A DNA stretch of 64,000 bases from Hyphomicrobium sp. LHD-15 (GTDB lineage: Bacteria > Pseudomonadota > Alphaproteobacteria > Rhizobiales > Hyphomicrobiaceae): positions 100,822-164,821 of the forward strand of contig NZ_JAVIFT010000008.1 of NCBI RefSeq assembly GCF_031157355.1, read 5' to 3'. The position numbers and the translations under genes were made by a program. A model generated the notes under the pieces. It searched no databases. It was given only the letters and a program-made list of their open reading frames with translations, and had not been told where the DNA came from. This document shows positions 28,912 through 36,589 of this stretch, in pieces; within the stretch, counting starts at the first letter, position 1; every line of letters starts with the position of its first letter.

Positions 28912-29005
28912 AGCGCGATCGGTTTTGAGTGGTCCGCGATCACGCTCTAACTCGTTGGTGGGACCGTTGGTTCATGCTTCGGACTGTTCGAAGCGATCAT
29001 GGTCT
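28910..29005. repeat. Composite palindromic element, copy 1
   Basis: Hairpin A (AGAGCGCGATC ... GATCACGCTCT, 28910-28948) is followed by hairpin B (GGACCGTTGGTTCATGCTTC ... GAAGCGATCATGGTCT, about 28961-29005). The same two-part element recurs at 33784, 43966, 55527 and (B only) 62222. It lies inside the tolR-tolA gap, so it would be in the tol mRNA and might attenuate or stabilise it. Confidence 0.8.
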
Positions 29006-29254
29006 CGGTGTTTGGTTCGACCTTCGATTCACGCGTCAGGCTGATAGGAGCTGAAGCGATCGGGGTCTGGAGAGGTCGTTACGGGATCGTGGGCCGGAAG
29101 ATGATGCTGGTCTTCGGAGCACGTACGAGGACGAAGGCATGATGCAGTTTGGGCGGGGATTTTCGGCGCTCGTCGCCGGCCGCGCGACATCATTCCGGGC
29201 GAGGCTTCGCATGCTTCAAGGCGTGCGCGATCTGCGCGCGCGCGGAGGGTGCCC

Positions 29255-30361
29255 ATGCCGATCGGCCTGACCCTCTCTTTCCTGCTGCATGCCGGCGCGA
29301 TCGCGTGGGCGTATCTCGCAATGGCCTCGACACCGCCGCTCAGGCCGCCGGAGCCGGCGCCTATCGAGGTCGCGATCATTACGCCGTCGGATCTGCTTGC
29401 GCTCAAGAAGGGCAGCACGACGGCAACCGAACTCGAGGCGAAAGCCAAGGAAAACCCGAAACCCGAGGTCTCGAAGCTCGAGGCCGAGAAGCCGAAGCCG
29501 GTGACCGCGCAGGAGCTTCCGTCCGAACCTGCGCCTCCGCCCGAGCCGGAAAAGAAGGCTGCCGAGGCGCCGCCGCCTGAGCCGCCGAAACCGCCGGAGC
29601 CTCCCAAAGAGGAGCCGCCAAAGCCGGATCCGATCGCCGAAAAGCTCGCGGCCATGCCGCCTGAGCCGCCGCCCGGCCCGACACCGGACGAGTTGAAGAA
29701 GGTTGAAGAGGAAAAGAAGGCGGAGGAGCAGCGGCAGGCGGACGAGAAACGCAAGGTCGAGGAGCAGAAGAAGGCCGAAGAGGACAAGAAGAAAGCGGAA
29801 GAGGAAAAAAAGAAGGCCGAGGAAAAGCGCAAGGCGGAAGAGAAGAAAAAGGCCGAACAGAAAAAGAAGCTCGCCGAACAGAAGCGCAAAGAGGACGAGA
29901 AAAAGAAGAAGCAGCAGCAGGCCGACCGGCTCGCGGCGTTGTTGGACAAGGATCCGACACGCAAGGGCGCGCCCAATTCCGCGACCGAGCCGCAGAACCC
30001 GACCGACTACACCGGACCGACGGCGGGTGCGCGCGAAGGCGATGCGCCGGTTCTCTCGGTGCGTGAGCAGGATCTTTTGCGGTCCCAGATCAGCCAGCAG
30101 CTGCGTGGCTGCTGGAAGCTTCCGGGTGGCGGCGGCGGTATCGAGACCATGGTGGTGACGCTCAGGTGGCGGCTGCGCCCCGACGGCTCGCTCGAAGGGG
30201 AGCCGGTGCTCGATTCCCCACAATCCAGCCCGGTGTATCAGATCGCGGCGGAGGCGGCGGTCCGGGCGGTCAAAATGTGCTCGCCGTTCACGCTTCCGCC
30301 CGACAGATACTGGGCCTGGAAATCAATCATCTGGGATTTTGATCCGCGCGAAATGCTGTAA
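29255..30361 (+). CDS. tolA: Tol-Pal system protein TolA
   Basis: Energy transducer spanning the periplasm, linking TolQR to Pal/TolB. From the ATG at 29255 (GGAGGG upstream; a GTG two codons earlier is an alternative) it has 368 residues. There is an N-terminal helix (GLTLSFLLHAGAIAWAYLAM), a Pro/Glu-rich stretch (about 85-150), a Lys/Glu/Ala coiled coil (about 150-220) and a C-terminal domain III with CWKLPGG and the YQIAAEAAVRAVKMC helix. The layout is the usual TolA one with an expanded charged coil. Confidence 0.93.
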   Translation: MPIGLTLSFLLHAGAIAWAYLAMASTPPLRPPEPAPIEVAIITPSDLLALKKGSTTATELEAKAKENPKPEVSKLEAEKPKPVTAQELPSEPAPPPEPEKKAAEAPPPEPPKPPEPPKEEPPKPDPIAEKLAAMPPEPPPGPTPDELKKVEEEKKAEEQRQADEKRKVEEQKKAEEDKKKAEEEKKKAEEKRKAEEKKKAEQKKKLAEQKRKEDEKKKKQQQADRLAALLDKDPTRKGAPNSATEPQNPTDYTGPTAGAREGDAPVLSVREQDLLRSQISQQLRGCWKLPGGGGGIETMVVTLRWRLRPDGSLEGEPVLDSPQSSPVYQIAAEAAVRAVKMCSPFTLPPDRYWAWKSIIWDFDPREML

Positions 30362-30436
30362 GCGTTATGCCCAAAATCGGAATTCCTCGTCTCGCCAAGC
30401 ACTTTGGCGCCACGATTCCAATCGAAGATAAGGTCC

Positions 30437-31963
30437 ATGATCGAATTTCGCCCGCAAACCCAAACCCTTCGAGCGCGCCCTATGCCCCTGCCGCAGCTGT
30501 TTGCCGCCGTTTTTGCCGTCCTGGCTGCGGCTTTGTTTTCGCCTGACGCGTCAGCTCAGGTGGACGATGCCTATCGCCCGCCGGCTGCTGGGGGCGGCGG
30601 TGGTTTTCAGGACCAGCTGCGCGGCCAGGGTTACGACGTGCCTCCTCCCGGGGGCGGAGGCCGTGGCGGAGCAGACGGTGGTGGCGCGCCGGGCGGGGGC
30701 GGAAGCTTCACGGGCGGCGAGGGCGGCGGTCTGCGCGGTACGCAGCGGCAAGGCACGGTTGCGCCGATTCCAATCGCAATCCCGGTTTTCACGGGCGACG
30801 ATCCGAAGCTCGCCGCCGATGTTGCTCAGGTGGTGATGGCCGACCTCGAACGGTCGGGCCTGTTCCAGCCGCTCGATCCGAGTTCGTTTCTGGAAAATAT
30901 TCGCGACGTCAACGCGTTGCCGCGGTTCCCGGATTGGCGGCAGATCGGCGCTGAAGCGCTGGCCGTCGGGCGCGTCGTGCGCGGGGCGGATGGACGGCTG
31001 ACGTCCGAATTCCGGCTCTGGGACGTGACGAGCGGCAAGCAGCTCGCGGGGCAGCGGTTCACGACCGGCTCGCAGAACTGGCGGCGAGTCGGGCATCTCG
31101 TCGCCGACCAGGTCTATGAACGCCTGACGGGTGAAAAGGGCTACTTCGATACGCGCGTGGTGTTCGTCGATGAAACGGGCACGAAGGCGAAACGCGTGAA
31201 GCGACTCGCAATCATGGATCAGGACGGCGCCAACGTGCGGCTCCTGAGCCAAGGCCAAGAGCTGGTGCTGACGCCGCGATTCAATCCGGTCGCGAGCGAG
31301 ATCGCCTACATGGCCTACACGCGCGACCAGCCGCACGTCTTCCTGATGAACCTCGAGACCGGCAAACGCGAGATCGTCGGCGAGTTTCCGGGCATGACGT
31401 TCGCGCCGCGTTTTTCGCCGGACGGGCGACGCGTGATCATGAGCCTTCAGAGCGGAAGCGATTCCAATATCTTTGAGATGGATCTCCGGACGCGCCAGAC
31501 GCGCCAGCTCACCAGTTCGGGCGCCTTGGATACCAGTCCGAGCTACGCCCCGGATGGGCGCGAGATCGTTTTCGAATCCGACCGGGAAGGCACCCAGCAG
31601 CTTTATGTCATGGGGTCCGATGGCTCCAACGTGCGCCGGATCAGCATGGGCGATGGGCGCTATTCGACGCCCGTGTGGTCGCCGCGCGGCGATTATATCG
31701 CCTTTACCAAGCAGTTAGCGGGGCGATTCCTGATCGGCGTGATCCGTCCCGACGGCTCGGGGGAGCGTATTCTTACGGAGGGGTACCACAACGAAGGTCC
31801 GACCTGGGCTCCCAACGGCCGTGTGTTGATGTTCTTCCGTGAAAGCCAGGGTGAGACCGGCGGGTCGAGAATCTATTCGGTGGACCTCACCGGGTACAAC
31901 GAGCGAGTCGTGAACACCCCTTCGTTTGGCTCAGACCCCGCCTGGTCGCCTCTCCTGAACTGA
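30437..31963 (+). CDS. tolB: Tol-Pal system beta-propeller protein TolB
   Basis: Periplasmic protein that binds Pal and TolA. The chosen ATG at 30437 gives 508 residues; 30482 ([11 protein letters not shown]) is a possible later start. The signal peptide ends ASAQ. A Gly/Pro-rich stretch ([33 protein letters not shown]) of about 60 residues precedes the N-terminal alpha/beta domain. A six-bladed propeller follows with repeated [14 protein letters not shown] and WSPRGDYI blades. E. coli TolB has about 430 residues, so the Gly-rich insert explains most of the extra length. Confidence 0.94.
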   Translation: MIEFRPQTQTLRARPMPLPQLFAAVFAVLAAALFSPDASAQVDDAYRPPAAGGGGGFQDQLRGQGYDVPPPGGGGRGGADGGGAPGGGGSFTGGEGGGLRGTQRQGTVAPIPIAIPVFTGDDPKLAADVAQVVMADLERSGLFQPLDPSSFLENIRDVNALPRFPDWRQIGAEALAVGRVVRGADGRLTSEFRLWDVTSGKQLAGQRFTTGSQNWRRVGHLVADQVYERLTGEKGYFDTRVVFVDETGTKAKRVKRLAIMDQDGANVRLLSQGQELVLTPRFNPVASEIAYMAYTRDQPHVFLMNLETGKREIVGEFPGMTFAPRFSPDGRRVIMSLQSGSDSNIFEMDLRTRQTRQLTSSGALDTSPSYAPDGREIVFESDREGTQQLYVMGSDGSNVRRISMGDGRYSTPVWSPRGDYIAFTKQLAGRFLIGVIRPDGSGERILTEGYHNEGPTWAPNGRVLMFFRESQGETGGSRIYSVDLTGYNERVVNTPSFGSDPAWSPLLN

Positions 31964-31971
31964 TACAGTGT

Positions 31972-31997
31972 TTAACCAGACTTTAACCGGAGCTTAA
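31972..31997 (+). promoter_or_regulatory. Tandem CtrA-type binding sites (three TTAA half-sites)
   Basis: TTAA occurs at 31972-31975, 31983-31986 and 31994-31997, each separated by exactly 7 bp, giving two overlapping TTAA-N7-TTAA boxes. This is the consensus of the alphaproteobacterial cell-cycle regulator CtrA. A -10-like TATTCT lies at 32009-32014, placing the boxes over the -35, as in CtrA-activated promoters. It probably drives the mini-lipoprotein genes and perhaps pal. It is predicted from sequence only. Confidence 0.65.
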
Positions 31998-32245
31998 CCG
32001 GAGAGGGCTATTCTTGCATCAGCGCCTCTCAGGGAAGGCGATGAATTTCGCGTTGTAAAACAAGGGTTTCAACGCGACCGGCAGCGGTCGCCCAGAGCCC
32101 GGTGGAGCACCAACAACGGAGTGGCATTTTCGCATCAACGAGGGGGGAAAACAGTGTCGTACGGCCCTCAGTTCTTGATCAAATCATGCCAGGCCGGTAC
32201 CCCAATATTCGGCTCGTTGCCGAACAAGCATCAGGAGATAAGACC

Positions 32246-32380
32246 ATGCAGGGTGTAAAGGGGCTGATCGTTCTTTCGGCTGCCGTTGTCGCTGTTGCGC
32301 TCGGCGCGTGCCGTCGCGAAGAAGCGGCGCCGTTGAAGCTCGGCGTCGAGGTTCCGACTGCCACGGAAGTGGCTCGCTAA
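32246..32380 (+). CDS. Mini-lipoprotein, copy 1
   Basis: 44-residue product with a lipoprotein signal (MQGVKGLIVLSAAVVAVALG) and lipobox LGAC. The mature peptide is only 23 residues and starts CRREEAAPLKLG. Arg at +2 argues against inner-membrane retention, so outer-membrane placement is likely. The start follows CAGGAGATAAGACC. It is a paralogue of the next gene, 46 bp downstream, with near-identical Shine-Dalgarno regions, so the pair arose by duplication. I recognise no family. It lies between tolB and pal. Confidence 0.8.
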   Translation: MQGVKGLIVLSAAVVAVALGACRREEAAPLKLGVEVPTATEVAR

Positions 32381-32426
32381 CGTCCGAATTTTTTCACTAC
32401 TTTGGGATACAACAGGAGATACTACC

Positions 32427-32549
32427 ATGAAGGGCGCTATCGTTCTCGCTGCCGCTATCGTTGCTGTCGCTCTCGGCGCTTGCCGTCGTGAAGAGGCTGC
32501 TCCGCTTAAGCTCGGCGCTGACGTTCCGGCTGTTGCCGACGTTCGCTAA
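32427..32549 (+). CDS. Mini-lipoprotein, copy 2 (probably highly expressed)
   Basis: 40-residue paralogue of copy 1: signal MKGAIVLAAAIVAVALGA, lipobox LGAC, mature 22 residues CRREEAAPLKLG plus a short tail. The Shine-Dalgarno is CAGGAGAT. Codon use differs from its neighbours: 10 of 12 alanines are GCT, 5 of 6 valines GTT and 2 of 3 arginines CGT, in a genome that otherwise favours GCG/GCC. Such bias marks very highly expressed genes. A strong terminator follows 50 bp on. It may be an abundant Lpp-like envelope peptide, though it has no resemblance to Lpp apart from its size class and lipid anchor. Confidence 0.82.
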   Translation: MKGAIVLAAAIVAVALGACRREEAAPLKLGADVPAVADVR

Positions 32550-33275
32550 TAGCGAATTCAAAGTTTGATCTGAGCTTACGTTCAGGTTCGACTTAAAAAC
32601 AGAGCTGTCGCAGCGCTTGCTGCGGCAGCTCTGTTTGTTTTTGGATTCTCGTTTGCATGGAAGTGCTGATGCGTGGAAGCGCTTAGATTTTCGGTGCTCG
32701 TTTCGGATATCGGGTTCCATGTGAGCCGGTCCGATTGTGGCATTCGTCCGCAGGATTTCGATCCGCCGGCTTCTCCGCGAAAGAATCGAGACGGGAATTC
32801 GGCGCGAGACCCGGACGCGTAGCTGCTGCCGGTGCGCGTTGCGCAGATGCAGCCATTCGGTGCTGTCCCCAGGCGAATTCGAGCCACCCGCATTCGTTGC
32901 TTGCTGCGCTGGATTAGATCGCTCATTTTCAGCGGTAAGCGACGCCGGGATGGCTTTGTGACGGTTTATCCGTCGACGTGTTATGGGCTTAGCCTTCCCT
33001 CGATGGTCAATCGAACATGGCCACGAGAGGCACGATCCATGAGAGATCAGGGCGGCGCATTTGGGAGAAAATGCTCTCTGAGCAGCTCGAGGCGGTTGCG
33101 GTGCTAAACGCCGTTTGCCGTCTGAAGAGCGCTACGTCGCGGATCTTTTGACGCACGTAGTAGAGAGGGTGGCCACATTTTCGTACGATCGGCCGGTTAT
33201 TTGGTTCGGTCGTGGGGAGTTACTGGGTTCCGGTGCGCGCTAGGCCGCCGTTGAGCCGATGAAAGGATAACGTTT
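32550..33275. other. 726-bp gap before pal
   Basis: After the terminator at 32599-32642 I see no supported gene. Several short ORFs exist (for example 33071-33151 with a GGGAGAAA upstream, 26 codons), but none has family resemblance. The pal promoter should lie towards 33200. Base composition is slightly less GC-rich than flanking genes, so this could be a decayed gene remnant. Confidence 0.45.
32599..32642 (+). terminator. Strong Rho-independent terminator after mini-lipoprotein copy 2
   Basis: ACAGAGCTGTCGCAGC (32599-32614) pairs with GCTGCGGCAGCTCTGT (32619-32634), 16 bp with a single G-U, over a GCTT loop. TTGTTTTT follows. Confidence 0.95.
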
Positions 33276-33785
33276 ATGGCGCCTGCTTTTCGGGCCTCTA
33301 AATTCGCAAGCGCTCTCTTGCTTCTCGTAACGGCAGCGGCGGTCGTAGGCTGCGCCAACAATCAGAACGATCCCAATTCGCAGCTCGGGCCGGACGGCAA
33401 AGGTCCGATCACGCCCGGCACGCAGCGCGACTTCAGCGTGAATGTCGGCGACCTCGTCTATTTCTCGTCCGACAGCACGGATCTGACGCCGGAAGCCCAG
33501 TCCATTCTGCAGAAGCAGGCACAGTGGCTTCGGCAGTATTCGCAGTTCACGATCACGATCGAAGGCCACGCCGACGAGCGCGGCACGCGTGAATACAACA
33601 TCGCGCTCGGCGCACGCCGCGCGACGGCGGTGCGTAATTATCTCGCGCAGAACGGCGTCGCGGCGAATCGCGTGCGGACGATCTCGTACGGCAAGGAACG
33701 GCCGGTCGCGGTTTGCAACGACATCTCGTGCTGGTCGCAGAACCGCCGCGCACAGACGGTGCTGAACAACAGGGTCGCTTCATAG
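33276..33785 (+). CDS. pal: Peptidoglycan-associated lipoprotein Pal
   Basis: Outer-membrane lipoprotein that tethers to peptidoglycan and pairs with TolB. The 169-residue product has lipobox VVGC near residue 26 and an OmpA-like domain with FSSDSTDLTPEAQ, EGHADERGTREYNIALGARRA and SQNRRAQTVL. A CX4C pair (CNDISC) before the last motif is typical of alphaproteobacterial Pal. AAAGGATAA precedes the ATG. A 726-bp gap and a terminator separate it from the mini-lipoproteins, so it has its own promoter. Confidence 0.96.
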   Translation: MAPAFRASKFASALLLLVTAAAVVGCANNQNDPNSQLGPDGKGPITPGTQRDFSVNVGDLVYFSSDSTDLTPEAQSILQKQAQWLRQYSQFTITIEGHADERGTREYNIALGARRATAVRNYLAQNGVAANRVRTISYGKERPVAVCNDISCWSQNRRAQTVLNNRVAS

Positions 33786-33885
33786 AGCGTGATTGCTTCT
33801 CTTTGAATCGCAATCCCGCTCTAGATTCTTAATGAGACCGATGATTCACGCTTCGGACTGATAAGGTCCGAAGCGATCATGGTCT
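33784..33885. repeat. Composite palindromic element, copy 2
   Basis: Hairpin A (AGAGCGTGATTGC ... GCAATCCCGCTCT, 33784-33822) begins at the pal stop. Hairpin B (GAGACCGATGATTCACGCTTC ... GAAGCGATCATGGTCT) runs from 33834 to 33885. It is the most regular copy of the family. Confidence 0.85.
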
Positions 33886-33915
33886 AAGCGCCATCGCCGT
33901 TTCGCGCATCAATCA

Positions 33916-33956
33916 GAAGGCCCGCGGTCCCCCGGATTGCGGGCCTTCCGCTTTCC
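33916..33956 (+). terminator. Probable terminator downstream of pal
   Basis: GAAGGCCCGC (33916-33925) pairs perfectly with GCGGGCCTTC (33939-33948), followed by the weak tract CGCTTTCC. Confidence 0.6.
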
Positions 33957-34202
33957 GGCTGCTGGAGTGTCCGGATGCGCTAGCGCCGATCCGCAACTTT
34001 CATTGGATGGCGTCGGTTGGGTGGCGTCAGCACCTTTTCCGAATCGGGCGCCGTCCCTTAAACATCTCTTGTGAAACTCGTTTTTGCCGGGCCGGCTCAC
34101 TTCAGGTGGCAAAGTTTGGCCGTATTGCGAGCGCAGAGCTTTTCCAACGATCTCGGCGTTTGGTTTGGTTCGAGCGCCCTGCCAAGATGAGGATGCCCAT
34201 CC

Positions 34203-35282
34203 ATGCGCACGCGATGTGCGGCGGTCGGCTTTAAAATTCGGGGCTTTGTCGCTGTCGGCCTTGTGGCTGCAGCCGGTACGCTCGTTGCGTCTCAGGCCGC
34301 CCAATCTCAGACCGCGAATTCCGGCGCCGAGTTCAACGAGGTGCCGATCGGAACGTTTTCCGTCGGGCGGTCTGCGAACGGTTTCTCGATCGTCGAGCCG
34401 CCGGAAGGCGTGCCCGAATCAAAGCGCGACAGCGCAGATGACGGTAGCGGCCGCTGGTTCTTTCAGGGCTGGGAGCGTTCGCCACCGTCGGATACCTCCG
34501 AGAGCCTTTACAAAGACGCGCGCACTGCGCTCGAAAACGGACGTACGGACGAGGCGCAGGGCCTGTTCGAACGCTTGATCGCCGAAGCGCCGGGCAGTCC
34601 GCGCGCGGCCGAAGCCAGAATGCAGCTTGGCCGAATCTATCGCGGTGATGCCGGGAAGCCTGCCGCCGAAGCGCGGGCAACGGAAACGAGTGCCACGGAA
34701 ACCGGTGCGCTTCCGGAGGCTGGTGCGCGCAAGGCCCAGCTCCCCTGGTCAGGGGGGGCAGAGGGATCGCGCCCCGCTTCGCTCAACGTTTCGCCGGCGC
34801 TGCCGCGCTCGGCCATCAACCAAGCGCGGGTCTCGGCTACGATCGACGGCGAATTCCTTTCGGATGCCGGCGACCGCGTGTTTTTCAGTGCGGGCAGCGC
34901 CAATCTCGGCATTCGCGCGCGCGGTGTCATCCAATCGCAGGCGCGCTTCCTTGCGCGCTATCCCGATCTGACGGCCGTGGTCGAGGGCCATGCCGACGAC
35001 GGCGCGCTTCCGAACGACGAAAGCACCCGCATCTCACAAGAGCGCGCGTTTGCCGTGCGGGATCGCTTGATTGCAGAGGGTGTCGAGCCCGATCGCATCA
35101 CGGCGTACGGCCGGGGACGCGAGGAGCGAGTGTCCGATTGCCCGGCACCGGAATGTCTGGCCCAGAACCGGAGGGCCGTCACCGTGCTGCTCAATGGGCG
35201 CCTGCGGTTTGGTGAACGCCCGTTGGGGCGGCGCGCCGATGGTGAAACCGCGGATCCTCAAGGGAGGCCGCCCGCGCAGTAA
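34203..35282 (+). CDS. Second Pal-like protein: TPR plus OmpA domain
   Basis: 359-residue exported protein. A signal peptide runs to about residue 40 (SQAAQSQ). A short TPR-like segment (SLYKDARTALENGRTDEAQGLFERLI, in part) follows, then an OmpA/Pal-like domain at about 205-330 with VFFSAGSANL, VEGHADDGALP and AQNRRAVTVL. A CX4C pair (CPAPEC) before the last motif matches Pal, so the two are probably paralogues. There is no lipobox, so it should be soluble in the periplasm or loosely bound to peptidoglycan. It lies between pal and cpoB and may bridge the two roles. Confidence 0.85.
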   Translation: MRTRCAAVGFKIRGFVAVGLVAAAGTLVASQAAQSQTANSGAEFNEVPIGTFSVGRSANGFSIVEPPEGVPESKRDSADDGSGRWFFQGWERSPPSDTSESLYKDARTALENGRTDEAQGLFERLIAEAPGSPRAAEARMQLGRIYRGDAGKPAAEARATETSATETGALPEAGARKAQLPWSGGAEGSRPASLNVSPALPRSAINQARVSATIDGEFLSDAGDRVFFSAGSANLGIRARGVIQSQARFLARYPDLTAVVEGHADDGALPNDESTRISQERAFAVRDRLIAEGVEPDRITAYGRGREERVSDCPAPECLAQNRRAVTVLLNGRLRFGERPLGRRADGETADPQGRPPAQ

Positions 35283-35381
35283 TCCCTGTGCGGCACTCGC
35301 GACATGACCTTCCTCATGGCCTTCACGTTGCCTCGGGCCTATGATGCGGCCACCAGATCAATGAAGGAGGGCGTTCGGCCC

Positions 35382-36473
35382 ATGTATTCGTCCAAGCCTT
35401 TGTCGAAAGGGCGCGTGTTTGGAGCCGTGGCGGGCGCGCTGATCGGCCTCGCTCCGTTGGCAGGGGTCGGGTTCGCTCAGACGGTTCAAAGCCAGCAGCT
35501 GCCCGAGGTCAAAGGCGCGCCGCCGGCAAAGCAGCAGAAGAACGCAGGCCAGCCGCCAGCCGGTGGTGGCGGGGATAGCGCAGGCCTTCGCCAGCGTGTC
35601 GAGCAGCTCGAGGAGCAGCTCGTCGATCTGCAGGTGGTGATCGGGACGCTCGAATCGTTGGCACGGACGGGTGGGGCGCCTGCGGCGCCGGTTCGTTCCG
35701 AAGCGAGCGGCGGCGTTTCGGCGAGCGACCGCGGACGGCTCGACAGCATCGAAACGCAGATCCGCGCGCTGACCGCTCAGGTCGAGCAGCTTGCGAGCGA
35801 AGTGCGCAACGGCGCGCAGCGTAGATCGGATGCGGGTGGGGCTGGGCCGGGCTTTGCCGGCGAGGCGCCGCAGACGAGCCGGTTCGGCTCGACGACCGTC
35901 ACCTCCGACAACGCCGATCCGATTGGTGCGCTCGCAGAAGCTAATTCCGGCGTTGGAACTTCCGGCGTTGGAGCGGGGCCTGCTCCGCAGGCGCCTCTTC
36001 CGCCCTCGACCTATGGCGCCGAGACGCTGCCGTCCGTCGGAGGTAGCGGTGGTGGTCAGGTCGCAGCCGTCGATCCTGCGGCGGCAGGCAATCCAAAGCA
36101 GGTTTATGAAACAGCCTACGGGCATCTGCTGCAGCAGGACTATGGGGCCGCGCAGGCCGGGTTTCGCGATTTCCTGAAAAACTATCCGCAGGATCCGCTT
36201 GCTCCCAACGCGCTCTATTGGCTCGGCGAGGCGCATTACGTCCAGCGCAACTACGCCGATGCGGCCGAGGCTTTCGATCTCGTGATCTCGGCCTATGGCA
36301 CCAGCGGCAAGGCCGCCGACGCGCAGCTCAAGCGCGGGATGTCGCTCGCGCAGCTTGGCAAGCGGCAGGACGCCTGCACCAGCCTTCGTGCTGTTGCCTC
36401 GAAGTATCCCAGTGCTCCGGCGCACCTCAAGGCCAAGGCCGACAGCGAGCGGCAAAGGATCGGTTGCCCGTGA
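35382..36473 (+). CDS. cpoB: Cell division coordinator CpoB (YbgF)
   Basis: Periplasmic Tol-Pal partner coupling outer-membrane constriction to septal peptidoglycan synthesis. The preferred start at 35382 (GGAGG 11 bp upstream) gives 363 residues with a signal peptide ending GVGFAQ. An N-terminal coiled coil (LRQRVEQLEEQLVDLQVVIG, about 65-90), a second coil near 125-145, a Gly/Ala-rich linker and C-terminal TPRs (YETAYGHLLQQDYGAAQAGF, ALYWLGEAHYVQRNY) match CpoB. Starts at 35304 and 35361 are alternatives. Confidence 0.93.
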   Translation: MYSSKPLSKGRVFGAVAGALIGLAPLAGVGFAQTVQSQQLPEVKGAPPAKQQKNAGQPPAGGGGDSAGLRQRVEQLEEQLVDLQVVIGTLESLARTGGAPAAPVRSEASGGVSASDRGRLDSIETQIRALTAQVEQLASEVRNGAQRRSDAGGAGPGFAGEAPQTSRFGSTTVTSDNADPIGALAEANSGVGTSGVGAGPAPQAPLPPSTYGAETLPSVGGSGGGQVAAVDPAAAGNPKQVYETAYGHLLQQDYGAAQAGFRDFLKNYPQDPLAPNALYWLGEAHYVQRNYADAAEAFDLVISAYGTSGKAADAQLKRGMSLAQLGKRQDACTSLRAVASKYPSAPAHLKAKADSERQRIGCP

Positions 36474-36589
36474 CGGAGCCTGCGGCGCGTGTCGTGTGAT
36501 GCCGGCTCCTGGAGCATACCTTCGATTTTGCGCGCGCACCGAACGTGAGACGTTCGTCCCTGTTTTCGTAATCCGCTCAGGAGCGCGTC

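Noticed and set aside
32832..33107. 91-codon ORF between the mini-lipoproteins and pal
   Set aside because: No good Shine-Dalgarno, mixed Arg/Ser/Leu composition, no hydrophobic pattern or family; regarded as a chance frame in a noncoding gap.
33071..33151. 26-codon ORF MLSEQLEAVAVLNAVCRLKS and following residues
   Set aside because: GGGAGAAA precedes it, but there is no terminator, no promoter and no homology visible; evidence is weaker than for the 25-codon ORF at 57695.
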